From: Chloroflexota bacterium | GTDB taxonomy: Bacteria > Chloroflexota > Limnocylindria > QHBO01 | Direction of reading: 5' to 3' | DNA: 5,985 nt | NCBI GenBank assembly: GCA_013694795.1 | Contig: JACDBS010000107.1 | Coordinates: forward strand, 1-5,985 | In this document: positions 1 to 5,229 of the stretch, piece by piece | Numbering within the stretch: the first letter of the stretch is position 1 | How the letters are laid out: each line of letters begins with the position of its first letter | Position numbers and translations under genes: made by a program | The notes under the pieces: generated by a model | Told to the model about the DNA's origin: nothing | Database searches by the model: none | Seen by the model: the letters and a program-made list of their open reading frames with translations, nothing else

Positions 1-2
1 CG

Positions 3-515
3 GCGGACCCGACGACCCACGCGGTGGGGGAGATCGGCCTCGATTACTTCCGCAACCTGTCGCCGCCGGAGGCCCAGCGCGAGGCATTCGATCGGCAGCT
101 TGCCCTGGCCGCCAGGCGTGGCCTGCCGGTGCTGGTCCACGATCGCGACGCTCACGACGGCGTGACGGCCGCCCTCCTCGCCTGGACCGGTCGGCAGGGG
201 CGCGTCGGCCGTGGGGTTATGCACGCCTTTTCCGGCGACGCCGCCATGGCCCGCGCGCTCGCGGCGTCCGGCTTCCTGATCAGCTTTGCGCTGCCTGTCA
301 CCTTCCACTCCGCGGCCGGCCCGCGAGCGGCCGCCGGCGCGCTCAAGGATGGCCAATTTCTTGTCGAGACCGATGCGCCCTACCTCGGGCCCGACCGTGC
401 TCGGCGCAATGAGCCAACCACCGCCCTGCGAGTGGCCGCCGAGCTCGCCCGACTGCGCGATACGACGCCCGAGCAGATCGTCGAGGCGATCAGCCGCAGC
501 TATGCGCTCCTCTGA
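3..515 (+). CDS. tatD: TatD-family metal-dependent hydrolase (DNase), 3' part of gene
   Basis: The reading frame is open from the window edge, so the 5' part is missing and the GTG at 24 is internal, not a start. About 170 residues are visible. They carry the TatD hallmarks: GEIGLDYFR (metal-ligand Glu at fragment residue 10), PVLVH (His 46), MHAFSGD (His 74) and ETDAPYLGP (Asp 124), followed by the usual RRNEP segment and a C-terminal helix. The N-terminal HxH metal motif would lie upstream of the window. Members of this TIM-barrel amidohydrolase-like family are metal-dependent 3'-5' exonucleases or deoxyribonucleases acting in the cytoplasm on damaged DNA; the exact substrate of this homologue is inferred. 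All visible catalytic residues are present, so nothing suggests decay. The gene is followed by a small stem-loop and 121 bp of spacer. The family assignment is firm; the orthologue (TatD versus YcfH/YabD-type) is not resolved. Confidence 0.93.
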   Translation, partial: ADPTTHAVGEIGLDYFRNLSPPEAQREAFDRQLALAARRGLPVLVHDRDAHDGVTAALLAWTGRQGRVGRGVMHAFSGDAAMARALAASGFLISFALPVTFHSAAGPRAAAGALKDGQFLVETDAPYLGPDRARRNEPTTALRVAAELARLRDTTPEQIVEAISRSYALL

Positions 516-519
516 TGAC

Positions 520-539
520 GCGAGCGAACGATTGCTCGC
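520..539 (+). terminator. Stem-loop directly after tatD, possible U-less terminator
   Basis: Arms GCGAGC (520-525) and GCTCGC (534-539) pair perfectly. The stem can extend by a G-U and an A-U pair to leave a 4-nt loop. It begins 4 nt after the tatD stop. No T-run follows, so a role in intrinsic termination or 3'-end protection is only a possibility. Confidence 0.35.
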
Positions 540-636
540 CAAACGGACAGGGGTTGGCACGGCGGTTGCTTACCATCAGCCGCGGTGGCGAACGCCACGA
601 ATGTGATCCCGAAGTTCAGAAGAGGAGGGTCCGCGT

Positions 637-873
637 ATGGGCCAGGTTAACGTCAACACCCCGAGTGGATCCGATCCGGACAGCAGCAGCGGGTCCGGGT
701 TCATCTTGGGCATCATCGTTGCGATCATCGTGATCGCCGCGCTCGTCTATTTCCTCGTCCTTGCCCCGGGTGGCGGGAACAATGACGGTGGCACCGACGG
801 CGGCGGTGTGGACGCCTCCGAGCCCGCCGACGTGCCGGCTCCGAGTGGGTGGAAGCTCATCAACCTCGCCTGA
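637..873 (+). CDS. Small single-pass membrane protein, unknown function
   Basis: This is a 78-residue protein that I cannot assign to a named family. The start is supported by a very strong Shine-Dalgarno (GAGGAGGG, 622-629) seven bases before the ATG. Residues 1-21 are polar and rich in Ser, Gly, Asp and Asn, without Lys or Arg. Residues 22-43 form one continuous hydrophobic helix (FILGIIVAIIVIAALVYFLV...). Residues 45-60 are a Gly/Asn/Asp-rich low-complexity stretch, and the tail is acidic and Pro-rich, ending WKLINLA. There is no signal-peptidase site, so it is probably anchored in the cytoplasmic membrane. With almost no positive charge on either side, its topology cannot be predicted. 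It stands alone: a spacer precedes it, and a terminator-like hairpin separates it from the groESL promoter. Ribosome-binding site, composition and helix make a real gene likely; its role is unknown. Confidence 0.75.
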   Translation: MGQVNVNTPSGSDPDSSSGSGFILGIIVAIIVIAALVYFLVLAPGGGNNDGGTDGGGVDASEPADVPAPSGWKLINLA

Positions 874-908
874 TCCCCGCGACTCTCGACACGTCCGTCG
901 GCTTGTTT

Positions 909-937
909 GGCGCCGACGACACCGGCGCCGTGTTCTT
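909..937 (+). terminator. Intrinsic terminator candidate between the small membrane protein and groESL
   Basis: GGCGCCG (909-915) pairs perfectly with CGGCGCC (923-929) around a 7-nt loop. A T-rich stretch, GTGTTCTT (930-937), follows. It lies 35 nt after the stop of the upstream small gene and ends where the groESL -35 box begins, so it would insulate the chaperonin operon from upstream transcription. The T-run is interrupted, hence moderate confidence. Confidence 0.55.
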
Positions 938-965
938 GACACCCGTGAAGCGAGGGTGTTACCTT
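936..965 (+). promoter_or_regulatory. Sigma-70/sigma-A-type promoter of groESL
   Basis: A perfect -35 hexamer TTGACA sits at 936-941. The -10 is either TTACCT (959-964, 17-bp spacer) or TACCTT (960-965, 18-bp spacer). The latter is preceded by TG at 957-958, as in an extended -10. The predicted transcription start falls at about 971-972, inside the CIRCE operator, which is the expected geometry for HrcA repression. The -10 matches the consensus only partly. Confidence 0.7.
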
Positions 966-969
966 GCCG

Positions 970-996
970 TTAGCACTCTCGTCGGTTGAGTGCCAG
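970..996 (+). promoter_or_regulatory. CIRCE operator (HrcA binding site)
   Basis: The left arm TTAGCACTC (970-978) matches the CIRCE consensus exactly. A 9-bp spacer follows, then the right arm GAGTGCCAG (988-996), which matches GAGTGCTAA at 7 of 9 positions. The arm lengths and 9-bp spacing are those of the known CIRCE element. It lies just downstream of the -10 and upstream of groES. From established knowledge, HrcA dimers bind CIRCE and repress groESL until heat shock; an hrcA gene should therefore be elsewhere in this genome. The two mismatches are confined to the right arm. Confidence 0.93.
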
Positions 997-1043
997 TCCC
1001 GCGGTCGCATCGGCCGCCGCTGGCTCTCCCGCGAGCGTGAATT

Positions 1044-1080
1044 TCGATATCACAGTCCTGTCTCGATAGCACAGTCCTGT
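1044..1080 (+). repeat. 18-bp tandem direct repeat in the groES leader
   Basis: Two copies, tcgatatcacagtcctgt (1044-1061) and tcgatagcacagtcctgt (1063-1080), differ at one position and repeat with a 19-bp period. They lie between the CIRCE operator and the groES ribosome-binding site, within the predicted 5' untranslated region. They may be a recent duplication or a paired binding site; the sequence does not say which. Confidence 0.85.
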
Positions 1081-1114
1081 ACCGGTTGCGCACGCAAGGA
1101 GGCATCACGCACAC

Positions 1115-1429
1115 ATGGCCAAAACGGTCAGCGCCACGGCGACCAAGCTCAGGCCCCTCGGGGATCGCCTGGTTGTCAAGCCCACCCCGCGCGAGGAGAT
1201 GACCAAGAGCGGCATCGTCCTCCCGGATACCGCCAAAGAGCGTCCGCAGGAGGGCACCGTCCTTTCCGTCGGCCCCGGCCGCACCCTCGACGACGGCAAG
1301 CTCGAGCCGATGGAGCTCAGCAAGGGCCAGAAGGTCCTCTTCCAGAAGTACGCCGGCACCGAGTTCACGCTGGATGAAGAGGATCTCCTGATCCTGTCTC
1401 AAAAGGATGTCCTGGCGGTTATCGAATAA
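1115..1429 (+). CDS. groES: Co-chaperonin GroES (Hsp10)
   Basis: This 104-residue protein forms the heptameric lid that closes the GroEL folding chamber in the cytoplasm. Visible family features are LRPLGDRLVVKP (12-23), the mobile loop with the GroEL-contacting Ile-Val-Leu (GIVLP, 33-37), the roof hairpin GPGRTLDDGKLEP (53-65), and the C-terminal strand DLLILSQKDVLAVIE. The start is ATG 1115, with AAGGAGG at 1096-1102 (a rather long 12-nt spacing); no nearer start exists. About nine residues (MAKTVSATA...) precede the point where E. coli GroES begins, an extension seen in some high-GC phyla. It is the first gene of the groESL operon, controlled by the CIRCE element and the TTGACA promoter upstream, with groEL 69 nt downstream. 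The identification is essentially certain. Confidence 0.98.
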   Translation: MAKTVSATATKLRPLGDRLVVKPTPREEMTKSGIVLPDTAKERPQEGTVLSVGPGRTLDDGKLEPMELSKGQKVLFQKYAGTEFTLDEEDLLILSQKDVLAVIE

Positions 1430-1448
1430 CGGTCTCAAGAACAGACCG
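1430..1448 (+). other. Stem-loop 1 in the groES-groEL spacer
   Basis: CGGTCT (1430-1435) pairs perfectly with AGACCG (1443-1448) around the loop CAAGAAC. It starts at the very first base after the groES stop. No T-run follows, so it is not an obvious terminator. It could mark the 3' end of a processed groES message or tune groEL expression. Confidence 0.5.
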
Positions 1449-1451
1449 ATG

Positions 1452-1472
1452 CGCCGCGCCGTGAGCGCGGCG
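1452..1472 (+). other. Stem-loop 2 in the groES-groEL spacer
   Basis: CGCCGCGC (1452-1459) pairs perfectly over 8 all-G/C bp with GCGCGGCG (1465-1472), loop CGTGA. It ends seven bases before the groEL Shine-Dalgarno (GAGGAGG, 1479-1485). In Agrobacterium tumefaciens the groESL transcript is known to be cleaved at a stem-loop between the two genes. A similar role here is inference. Confidence 0.6.
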
Positions 1473-1498
1473 ACCACTGAGGAGGAATAGTAAGAACC

Positions 1499-3127
1499 GT
1501 GGCGAAGCAGCTGCTGTTCGAGGAAGAGGCGCGTCGCTCCCTGAAGCGCGGCGTGGACAAGATGGCCGATGCCGTCAAGGTCACGCTTGGTCCCAAGGGC
1601 CGATACGCTCTCCTCGACAAGAAATTCGGCGCACCGACCATCACGAATGACGGTGTCACCATTGCCCGCGACATCGAGCTCGAGGACCCGTACGAGAATA
1701 TGGGTGCTCAGCTCCTCGAAGAGGTCGCGACCAAGACGAACGACGTGGCCGGCGACGGCACCACGACCTCGATCGTCCTGGCCCAGGCCATCATCACCGA
1801 GGGCCTGAAGAACGTCACCGCCGGCGCCAGCCCCATGGGCCTCAAGCGCGGCATCAGCAAGGGCGTCGAGGCCATCATCGAGGAGATCAAGAGGCTCTCG
1901 AAGCCGGTCGAGACGACCGACGACATCGCCCACATTGCCGCCATCAGTGCCCGAGATACCGAGATCGGCGAGATGATCGCGCAGGTCATGGACAAGGTCG
2001 GCAAGGATGGCGTGGTCACCGTCGAGGAGAGCCAGGGGCTCAAGATGGAGACGGAGTACGTGGAGGGCATGCAGCTCGACCGCGGCTACGTCTCGGCCTA
2101 CATGGTCACCAGCACCGAGGGCGGCAAGCTCGAGGCCGTTCTCGATCAGCCGTACATCCTCGTCACCGATAAGAAGATCAGCGCGGTGGCGGACATCCTT
2201 CCGACGCTCGAGAAGACCGTCTCCACCGGCAAGCCGCTCCTCATCATCGCCGAGGACGTGGACGGCGAGGCCCTCGCCACCCTGGTCGTCAACAAGCTGC
2301 GCGGCACGATCAACGTGCTGGCGGTCAAGGCTCCCGGCTTCGGCGATCGCCGCAAGGCCATGCTGGAGGACATCGCGACCCTGTCCGGGGCGCGCGTCAT
2401 CAGCGAGGAGGTCGGCCGCAAGCTCGACAGCGTGCAGCTTGAGGATCTCGGCCAGGCCCGCCGCGTCACGGCCAACAAGGACACGACCACGGTCGTCGAG
2501 GGCAAGGGCGACGCCGGCGCGATCAAGGCCCGAATCGGCCAGATAAAGCTCCAGATCGAGGACACCACCAGTGACTTCGATCGCGAGAAGCTCCAGGAGC
2601 GCCTCGCGAAGCTGTCCGGCGGCGTCGCGGTTCTCAAGGTGGGCGCGCCCACTGAGGTCGAGCTCAAGGAGAAGAAGCATCGCATCGAGGATGCGCTGTC
2701 GGCCGCTCGTGCCGGCGTCGAAGAGGGCATGGTCGCCGGTGGCGGCTCAGTCCTCATTCACGCCTTGCCGGCCCTCGACAAGGTCGAGGTTCTCGGCGAC
2801 GAGCTGATCGGCGTCAACATCCTGCGCCGCGCGCTCGAGGAGCCGCTGCGTCAGATCGCCATCAATGCCGGCATGGAGGGCTCGGTCGTCGTCGAGGCGG
2901 TCCGTAAGCTCAAGCCGGGAAGCGGCTATGACGCCGCCAAGGGCGAGTACGGCGACCTCTTCGCGTGGGGCGTCATCGATCCCGCCAAGGTCACCCGATC
3001 GGCGCTCGAGAACGCCGCGTCGATCGCCGGCCTGCTCCTGACCACCGAGACGATCATCACCGATCTCCCCGAGAAGGAGAAGGCGATGGGCATGCCGCCC
3101 GGCGGCATGGGCGGGATGGACTACTAG
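1499..3127 (+). CDS. groEL: Chaperonin GroEL (Hsp60)
   Basis: This 542-residue protein is the full-length ATP-driven 14-mer folding chamber. Visible features are TLGPKGR (29-35), KKFGAPTITNDG (41-52), the nucleotide-binding GDGTTT (85-90, with Asp86), the apical-domain region from about 190, KAPGFGDRR (277-285), HRIEDAL with Asp398 (the catalytic-Asp position), the intermediate-domain VEEGMVAGGG (407-416), and a short C-terminal tail PPGGMGGMDY. The start is GTG 1499: it gives the canonical MAKQLLF N-terminus, and GAGGAGG lies 13 nt upstream. In the apical substrate groove the common SPYF is SAYM (199-202), so the Pro and Phe are replaced while the position stays hydrophobic. It forms one operon with groES and is followed by three hairpins. 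The length is normal, and nothing indicates a specialised second copy, though paralogues elsewhere cannot be excluded. Confidence 0.98.
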   Translation: MAKQLLFEEEARRSLKRGVDKMADAVKVTLGPKGRYALLDKKFGAPTITNDGVTIARDIELEDPYENMGAQLLEEVATKTNDVAGDGTTTSIVLAQAIITEGLKNVTAGASPMGLKRGISKGVEAIIEEIKRLSKPVETTDDIAHIAAISARDTEIGEMIAQVMDKVGKDGVVTVEESQGLKMETEYVEGMQLDRGYVSAYMVTSTEGGKLEAVLDQPYILVTDKKISAVADILPTLEKTVSTGKPLLIIAEDVDGEALATLVVNKLRGTINVLAVKAPGFGDRRKAMLEDIATLSGARVISEEVGRKLDSVQLEDLGQARRVTANKDTTTVVEGKGDAGAIKARIGQIKLQIEDTTSDFDREKLQERLAKLSGGVAVLKVGAPTEVELKEKKHRIEDALSAARAGVEEGMVAGGGSVLIHALPALDKVEVLGDELIGVNILRRALEEPLRQIAINAGMEGSVVVEAVRKLKPGSGYDAAKGEYGDLFAWGVIDPAKVTRSALENAASIAGLLLTTETIITDLPEKEKAMGMPPGGMGGMDY

Positions 3128-3140
3128 AGAATCCGTTAGC

Positions 3141-3166
3141 GTCCACTAGCGTCCGCGCTAGAGGAC
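3141..3166 (+). terminator. Hairpin A after groEL, terminator or 3'-stabilising structure
   Basis: GTCC (3141-3144), an A-A mismatch, and CTAGCG (3146-3151) pair with CGCTAG (3156-3161) and GGAC (3163-3166), leaving the tetraloop TCCG. It starts 14 nt after the groEL stop. It includes part of a short direct repeat, TAGCGTCC at 3137-3144 and 3147-3154. Only TT follows the stem, so if it terminates transcription it does so without a proper U-tract. Confidence 0.5.
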
Positions 3167-3185
3167 TTCACGCTCAGACCAGGCC

Positions 3186-3222
3186 GAGAGCCGGGTCGTC
3201 CGTCCGCGGACGCTCGGCTCTC
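3186..3222 (+). terminator. Hairpin B after groEL, long GC-rich stem
   Basis: GAGAGCCGGG (3186-3195) pairs with CTCGGCTCTC (3213-3222), including one G-U pair. After a single bulged T, CGTCCG (3197-3202) pairs with CGGACG (3207-3212) around a TCCG loop. This makes a 16-bp stem with one bulge, the strongest fold in the window. It is probably the main 3' boundary of the groESL message, although no T-run follows. Confidence 0.6.
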
Positions 3223-3251
3223 ATGCTGCCAAGCCCACTACCGCCGTTCCC

Positions 3252-3289
3252 AGCCGGCCGCTCGCGAGCCATCGGGAGCTTGGCCGGCT
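3252..3289 (+). other. Hairpin C between groEL and the globin
   Basis: AGCCGGCC (3252-3259) pairs perfectly with GGCCGGCT (3282-3289). GCTC (3260-3263) and GAGC (3276-3279) can extend the stem past two unpaired Ts. It lies 66 bp before the globin start, so it may belong to the globin leader rather than to groEL. No clear promoter is visible between it and the globin. Confidence 0.45.
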
Positions 3290-3355
3290 CGTGCGGTCGC
3301 GGCTCGTAACTCCAGCCGGATTAGACGCAAAGCCCAATCCGAACGAGGAGGTACC

Positions 3356-3742
3356 GTGGCCGAGCAGACTCTTTACGAAAGGATCGGCGGCGTTAACGCC
3401 ATCGCGATGGTCGTCGACCGCTTCAGCGACCAGATCGTCAAGAATCCAAAACTCCTCAAGAATCCCGCGCTGGCTGCGTGGAACAAATCGGGCCAACTGC
3501 CCAGCCTGAAGTTCATGCGAACGCTGTGGCTGTGCGAGCAGGCCGGCGGACCCTTCCAATACACCGGCAAGGAGCTGGGTCAGGCACACAAGGATCTGCA
3601 CATCCTTCCTGAAGAGTTCGACGAGGTCGGAGCGGAGATCGCCCGCGCGCTCGACCATTTCAATGTGCCAGAACGCGAGAAAGGGGAAGTCTTGGCCGCC
3701 ATCGTCGCGCGGAAGGCAGAGGTGGTCGGTCAGCCTGCATAG
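3356..3742 (+). CDS. Truncated hemoglobin (group-1-like globin)
   Basis: This 128-residue protein is the usual length for a 2-on-2 truncated globin, which binds heme and typically handles O2 or NO. Visible features are LYERIGGVNAIAMVVDRF (helices A-B, 6-23), the Gly-Gly-Pro and YTG stretch (64-71), and the heme-ligating proximal His78 in QAHKDLHI, then EEFDEVGAEIARAL and a final helix. By alignment from memory with Mycobacterium GlbN, the distal residues differ: the usual B10 Tyr is Ser24, and the E11 Gln position is Arg55. This suggests altered ligand chemistry, but the alignment is manual. The start is GTG 3356, with a strong GAGGAGGT at 3345-3352 only a few bases upstream. It lies 58 bp before a Cys-rich microprotein gene, probably in the same transcript. 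The globin fold call is strong; the subgroup and role are less sure. Confidence 0.88.
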   Translation: MAEQTLYERIGGVNAIAMVVDRFSDQIVKNPKLLKNPALAAWNKSGQLPSLKFMRTLWLCEQAGGPFQYTGKELGQAHKDLHILPEEFDEVGAEIARALDHFNVPEREKGEVLAAIVARKAEVVGQPA

Positions 3743-3800
3743 GCCACGGACCAATCACCGATGGAGCTGGCGGATCAGCAACGAGAAGGAGCAACATCCG

Positions 3801-3998
3801 ATGTGTCTGAACTGCGGCTGCATGCGCGCGCACGACGACATGGGCAAGCCCAGGATCAACATCACGTATGAGGACGTCAAGCGGGCGGCGGACGCCAATG
3901 GCATGACGGTGGACGACACGCTGGCCATGATCGCTCGGACCAGCGACAAGGATCGGGACGACCATGCCGCCGAGTACGGCGCTGAGCCGACGGGGTGA
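3801..3998 (+). CDS. CxxCxC microprotein, hypothetical
   Basis: This 65-residue protein begins MCLNCGCM, placing three cysteines (2, 5, 7) in a CxxCxC motif at the extreme N-terminus. His11 follows in AHDDMG, then an Asn-Ile-Thr-Tyr-Glu-Asp helix start and an amphipathic helical region (NITYEDVKRAADANGMTVDD, 20-39) ending in a charged tail. The ATG at 3801 is preferred over the in-frame ATG at 3663, because GAAGGAG (3785-3791) lies nine bases upstream and 3663 is inside the globin gene. Similar short proteins starting MCLNCGC occur in several bacterial phyla as hypothetical proteins; I recall no characterised member. The cysteine cluster suggests metal (Zn or Fe) binding or thiol redox chemistry. 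No membrane segment or signal is present. The close position behind the globin suggests a shared transcript and possibly a shared function, which is inference. Confidence 0.85.
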   Translation: MCLNCGCMRAHDDMGKPRINITYEDVKRAADANGMTVDDTLAMIARTSDKDRDDHAAEYGAEPTG

Positions 3999-4272
3999 CC
4001 TCGATCCCCACGATGACGAGTCTGGCCCAGTTCGCGAACGATGTAGCCGAGTAGCGCGCGCCGCGCTCGTCGCTATCGTATCGAAGGCAACTGCATCCTT
4101 CTGCAGCTTCGCGCTGTGCGGCACCGTCACGTGTCTACATGGGTGGTGGACGGGTGTATCATTCTGTGTCACGAGGATGCGCGGCGCGGTGTTCGTGTAT
4201 CCGCGCGACCTGCCCTCGGTCATCCAGCCCATCTAGACGCGGACGAATCGCAGCGAAGGAGTAAGGGGCACG
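3999..4272 (+). other. Intergenic region before the DUF3494 gene
   Basis: Open frames crossing this stretch have no credible ribosome-binding site or domain, so I treat it as non-coding. A stem-loop lies at 4082-4111: CGAAG pairs with CTTCG and CTGCA with TGCAG, loop TCCTTC, with a 4-nt bulge. A small G/C stem lies at 4053-4067. A candidate promoter at 4134-4162 follows. The Shine-Dalgarno of the next gene (GAAGGAG, 4255-4261) closes the region. Confidence 0.6.
4134..4162 (+). promoter_or_regulatory. Candidate promoter for the DUF3494 gene
   Basis: TCTACA (4134-4139, 4 of 6 to TTGACA) and TATCAT (4157-4162, 5 of 6 to TATAAT) are separated by exactly 17 bp. They would give a leader of about 100 nt before ATG 4273. 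It is the best match I found in this spacer but was chosen by eye, so it may be chance. Confidence 0.35.
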
Positions 4273-5229
4273 ATGCAGACACGAGTTCACGGTGCCAGGT
4301 TGCTCATTTCGGCTGGCATCGCAGTTACTCTCGCAATCGCCATGCTCGCCGCAGGACAGACGGCATATGCCGCAGGTCCAGCGCCAGTCCCGCTTGGAAC
4401 CGCCGCGAACTTCGCGGTCTTGGCAGGCACCCCGGATGTGACCAACACCGGGCCGACCATCGTCACGGGAGACCTGGGTATCCACCCGGCAGCTGCGGTG
4501 ACGGGATTCCCGCCCGGAACTGTGATCGGGACGATCCACGCGGCCAACGCCGTCGCGCTTCAAGCAAAGACCGACCTTGACGCCGCGTACACGTATGCCG
4601 CGAGCCAACCTGTGACGGCTACTCATGGAGCGCTCGGCGGACTGACCCTCGTCGGTGGCGTCTACAACGCCGGCGGCGTTACGCTTGGTCTGACCGGGAC
4701 GCTCACGCTCGACGGCCAGAATGACCCGAATTCCGTCTGGATTTTCCAGGCAACGTCCGACCTCATCACGGCGTCGTCGAGTTCCGTAGCGCTCATCAAC
4801 GGTGCCCAGGCCTGCAACGTCTTCTGGCAGGTCACCAGCTCGGCGACGCTCGGATTGGGCTCAACCTTCGTGGGGACCATCATGGCCCTGACATCCATCA
4901 CGATGAACGACGGCGTAAACTTGAACGGTCGAGCGCTGGCCCGGAACGGCAACGTGACCTTGATCAACGACATAATTACAAGGTCGATATGCTCGACGCC
5001 CGCCCCGACGCCCTCGCCGGCTCTGACTGCCGCGTCGCCAACCCCTGCGGCCACGCCCGCGATCAGCCAACTGCCGAATGCGGCATTGAGTCGGGGCGAC
5101 GAGGCAGTTGTCTCATGGCCTTTGTTCGTGGTCATCGGCTCGGTCGCGCTCGTCCTCATGCTCGTCATCGTCACCTTCATGCGATGGGCAGCAGGAAAGG
5201 GGCACTCAGGTCGGCCCGGCGTTGGATAG
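4273..5229 (+). CDS. Membrane-anchored DUF3494 (ice-binding-protein-like) surface protein
   Basis: This 318-residue protein has a signal peptide at 1-33 (Arg4 and Arg9, hydrophobic core 10-27, AYA before Ala34). A DUF3494 beta-solenoid domain spans about 40-240, with LGTAANFAVLAG (41-52), GDLGIHP (66-72), GGVYN (128-132), SVWIFQ (154-159), ACNVFWQV (180-187) and GRALARNGNV (219-228). Cys181 and Cys240 could form a disulfide. A Pro/Thr/Ala/Ser linker follows (241-265), then a membrane helix (about 282-303) and a short basic tail, so the domain should sit outside the cell, tethered to the cytoplasmic membrane. Known DUF3494 proteins include ice-binding and ice-recrystallisation inhibitors (T-A/G-X-T/N-type ice faces), but many members come from organisms without cold exposure and may serve adhesion. 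The ATG is preceded by GAAGGAG (4255-4261) and AAGGGG. It has no functional neighbours here. The domain is firm; ice binding is unproven. Confidence 0.9.
   Translation: MQTRVHGARLLISAGIAVTLAIAMLAAGQTAYAAGPAPVPLGTAANFAVLAGTPDVTNTGPTIVTGDLGIHPAAAVTGFPPGTVIGTIHAANAVALQAKTDLDAAYTYAASQPVTATHGALGGLTLVGGVYNAGGVTLGLTGTLTLDGQNDPNSVWIFQATSDLITASSSSVALINGAQACNVFWQVTSSATLGLGSTFVGTIMALTSITMNDGVNLNGRALARNGNVTLINDIITRSICSTPAPTPSPALTAASPTPAATPAISQLPNAALSRGDEAVVSWPLFVVIGSVALVLMLVIVTFMRWAAGKGHSGRPGVG

Noticed and set aside
554..576. TTGGCA ... TACCAT as a promoter for the small membrane protein
   Set aside because: The spacer is only 11 bp, too short for a sigma-70-type promoter; no better pair was found by eye.
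585..598. GTGGC/GCCAC palindrome before the small membrane protein
   Set aside because: A 5-6 bp stem is expected by chance in DNA this rich in G and C; no context supports an operator.
986..996. TTGAGT near CIRCE as a possible HspR (HAIR) half-site
   Set aside because: It is only the CIRCE right arm plus two bases; no matching ACTCAA half lies at the HAIR spacing.
959..2680. 573-codon open frame on the minus strand opposite groES and groEL
   Set aside because: It is antisense to two unmistakable genes, has a biased Leu/Asp/Gly/Arg-rich composition, and has no credible start signal. Long antisense frames are a known by-product of GC-rich codon use in chaperonin genes.
3964..4236. 90-codon plus-strand frame in the spacer before the DUF3494 gene
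   Set aside because: It starts inside the microprotein gene in another frame, has no Shine-Dalgarno and no recognisable domain.
4159..4626. 155-codon minus-strand frame and 154-codon plus-strand frame at the start of the DUF3494 gene
   Set aside because: Both are Arg/Asp/His-rich shadows of the signal-peptide and solenoid coding region, without ribosome-binding sites.
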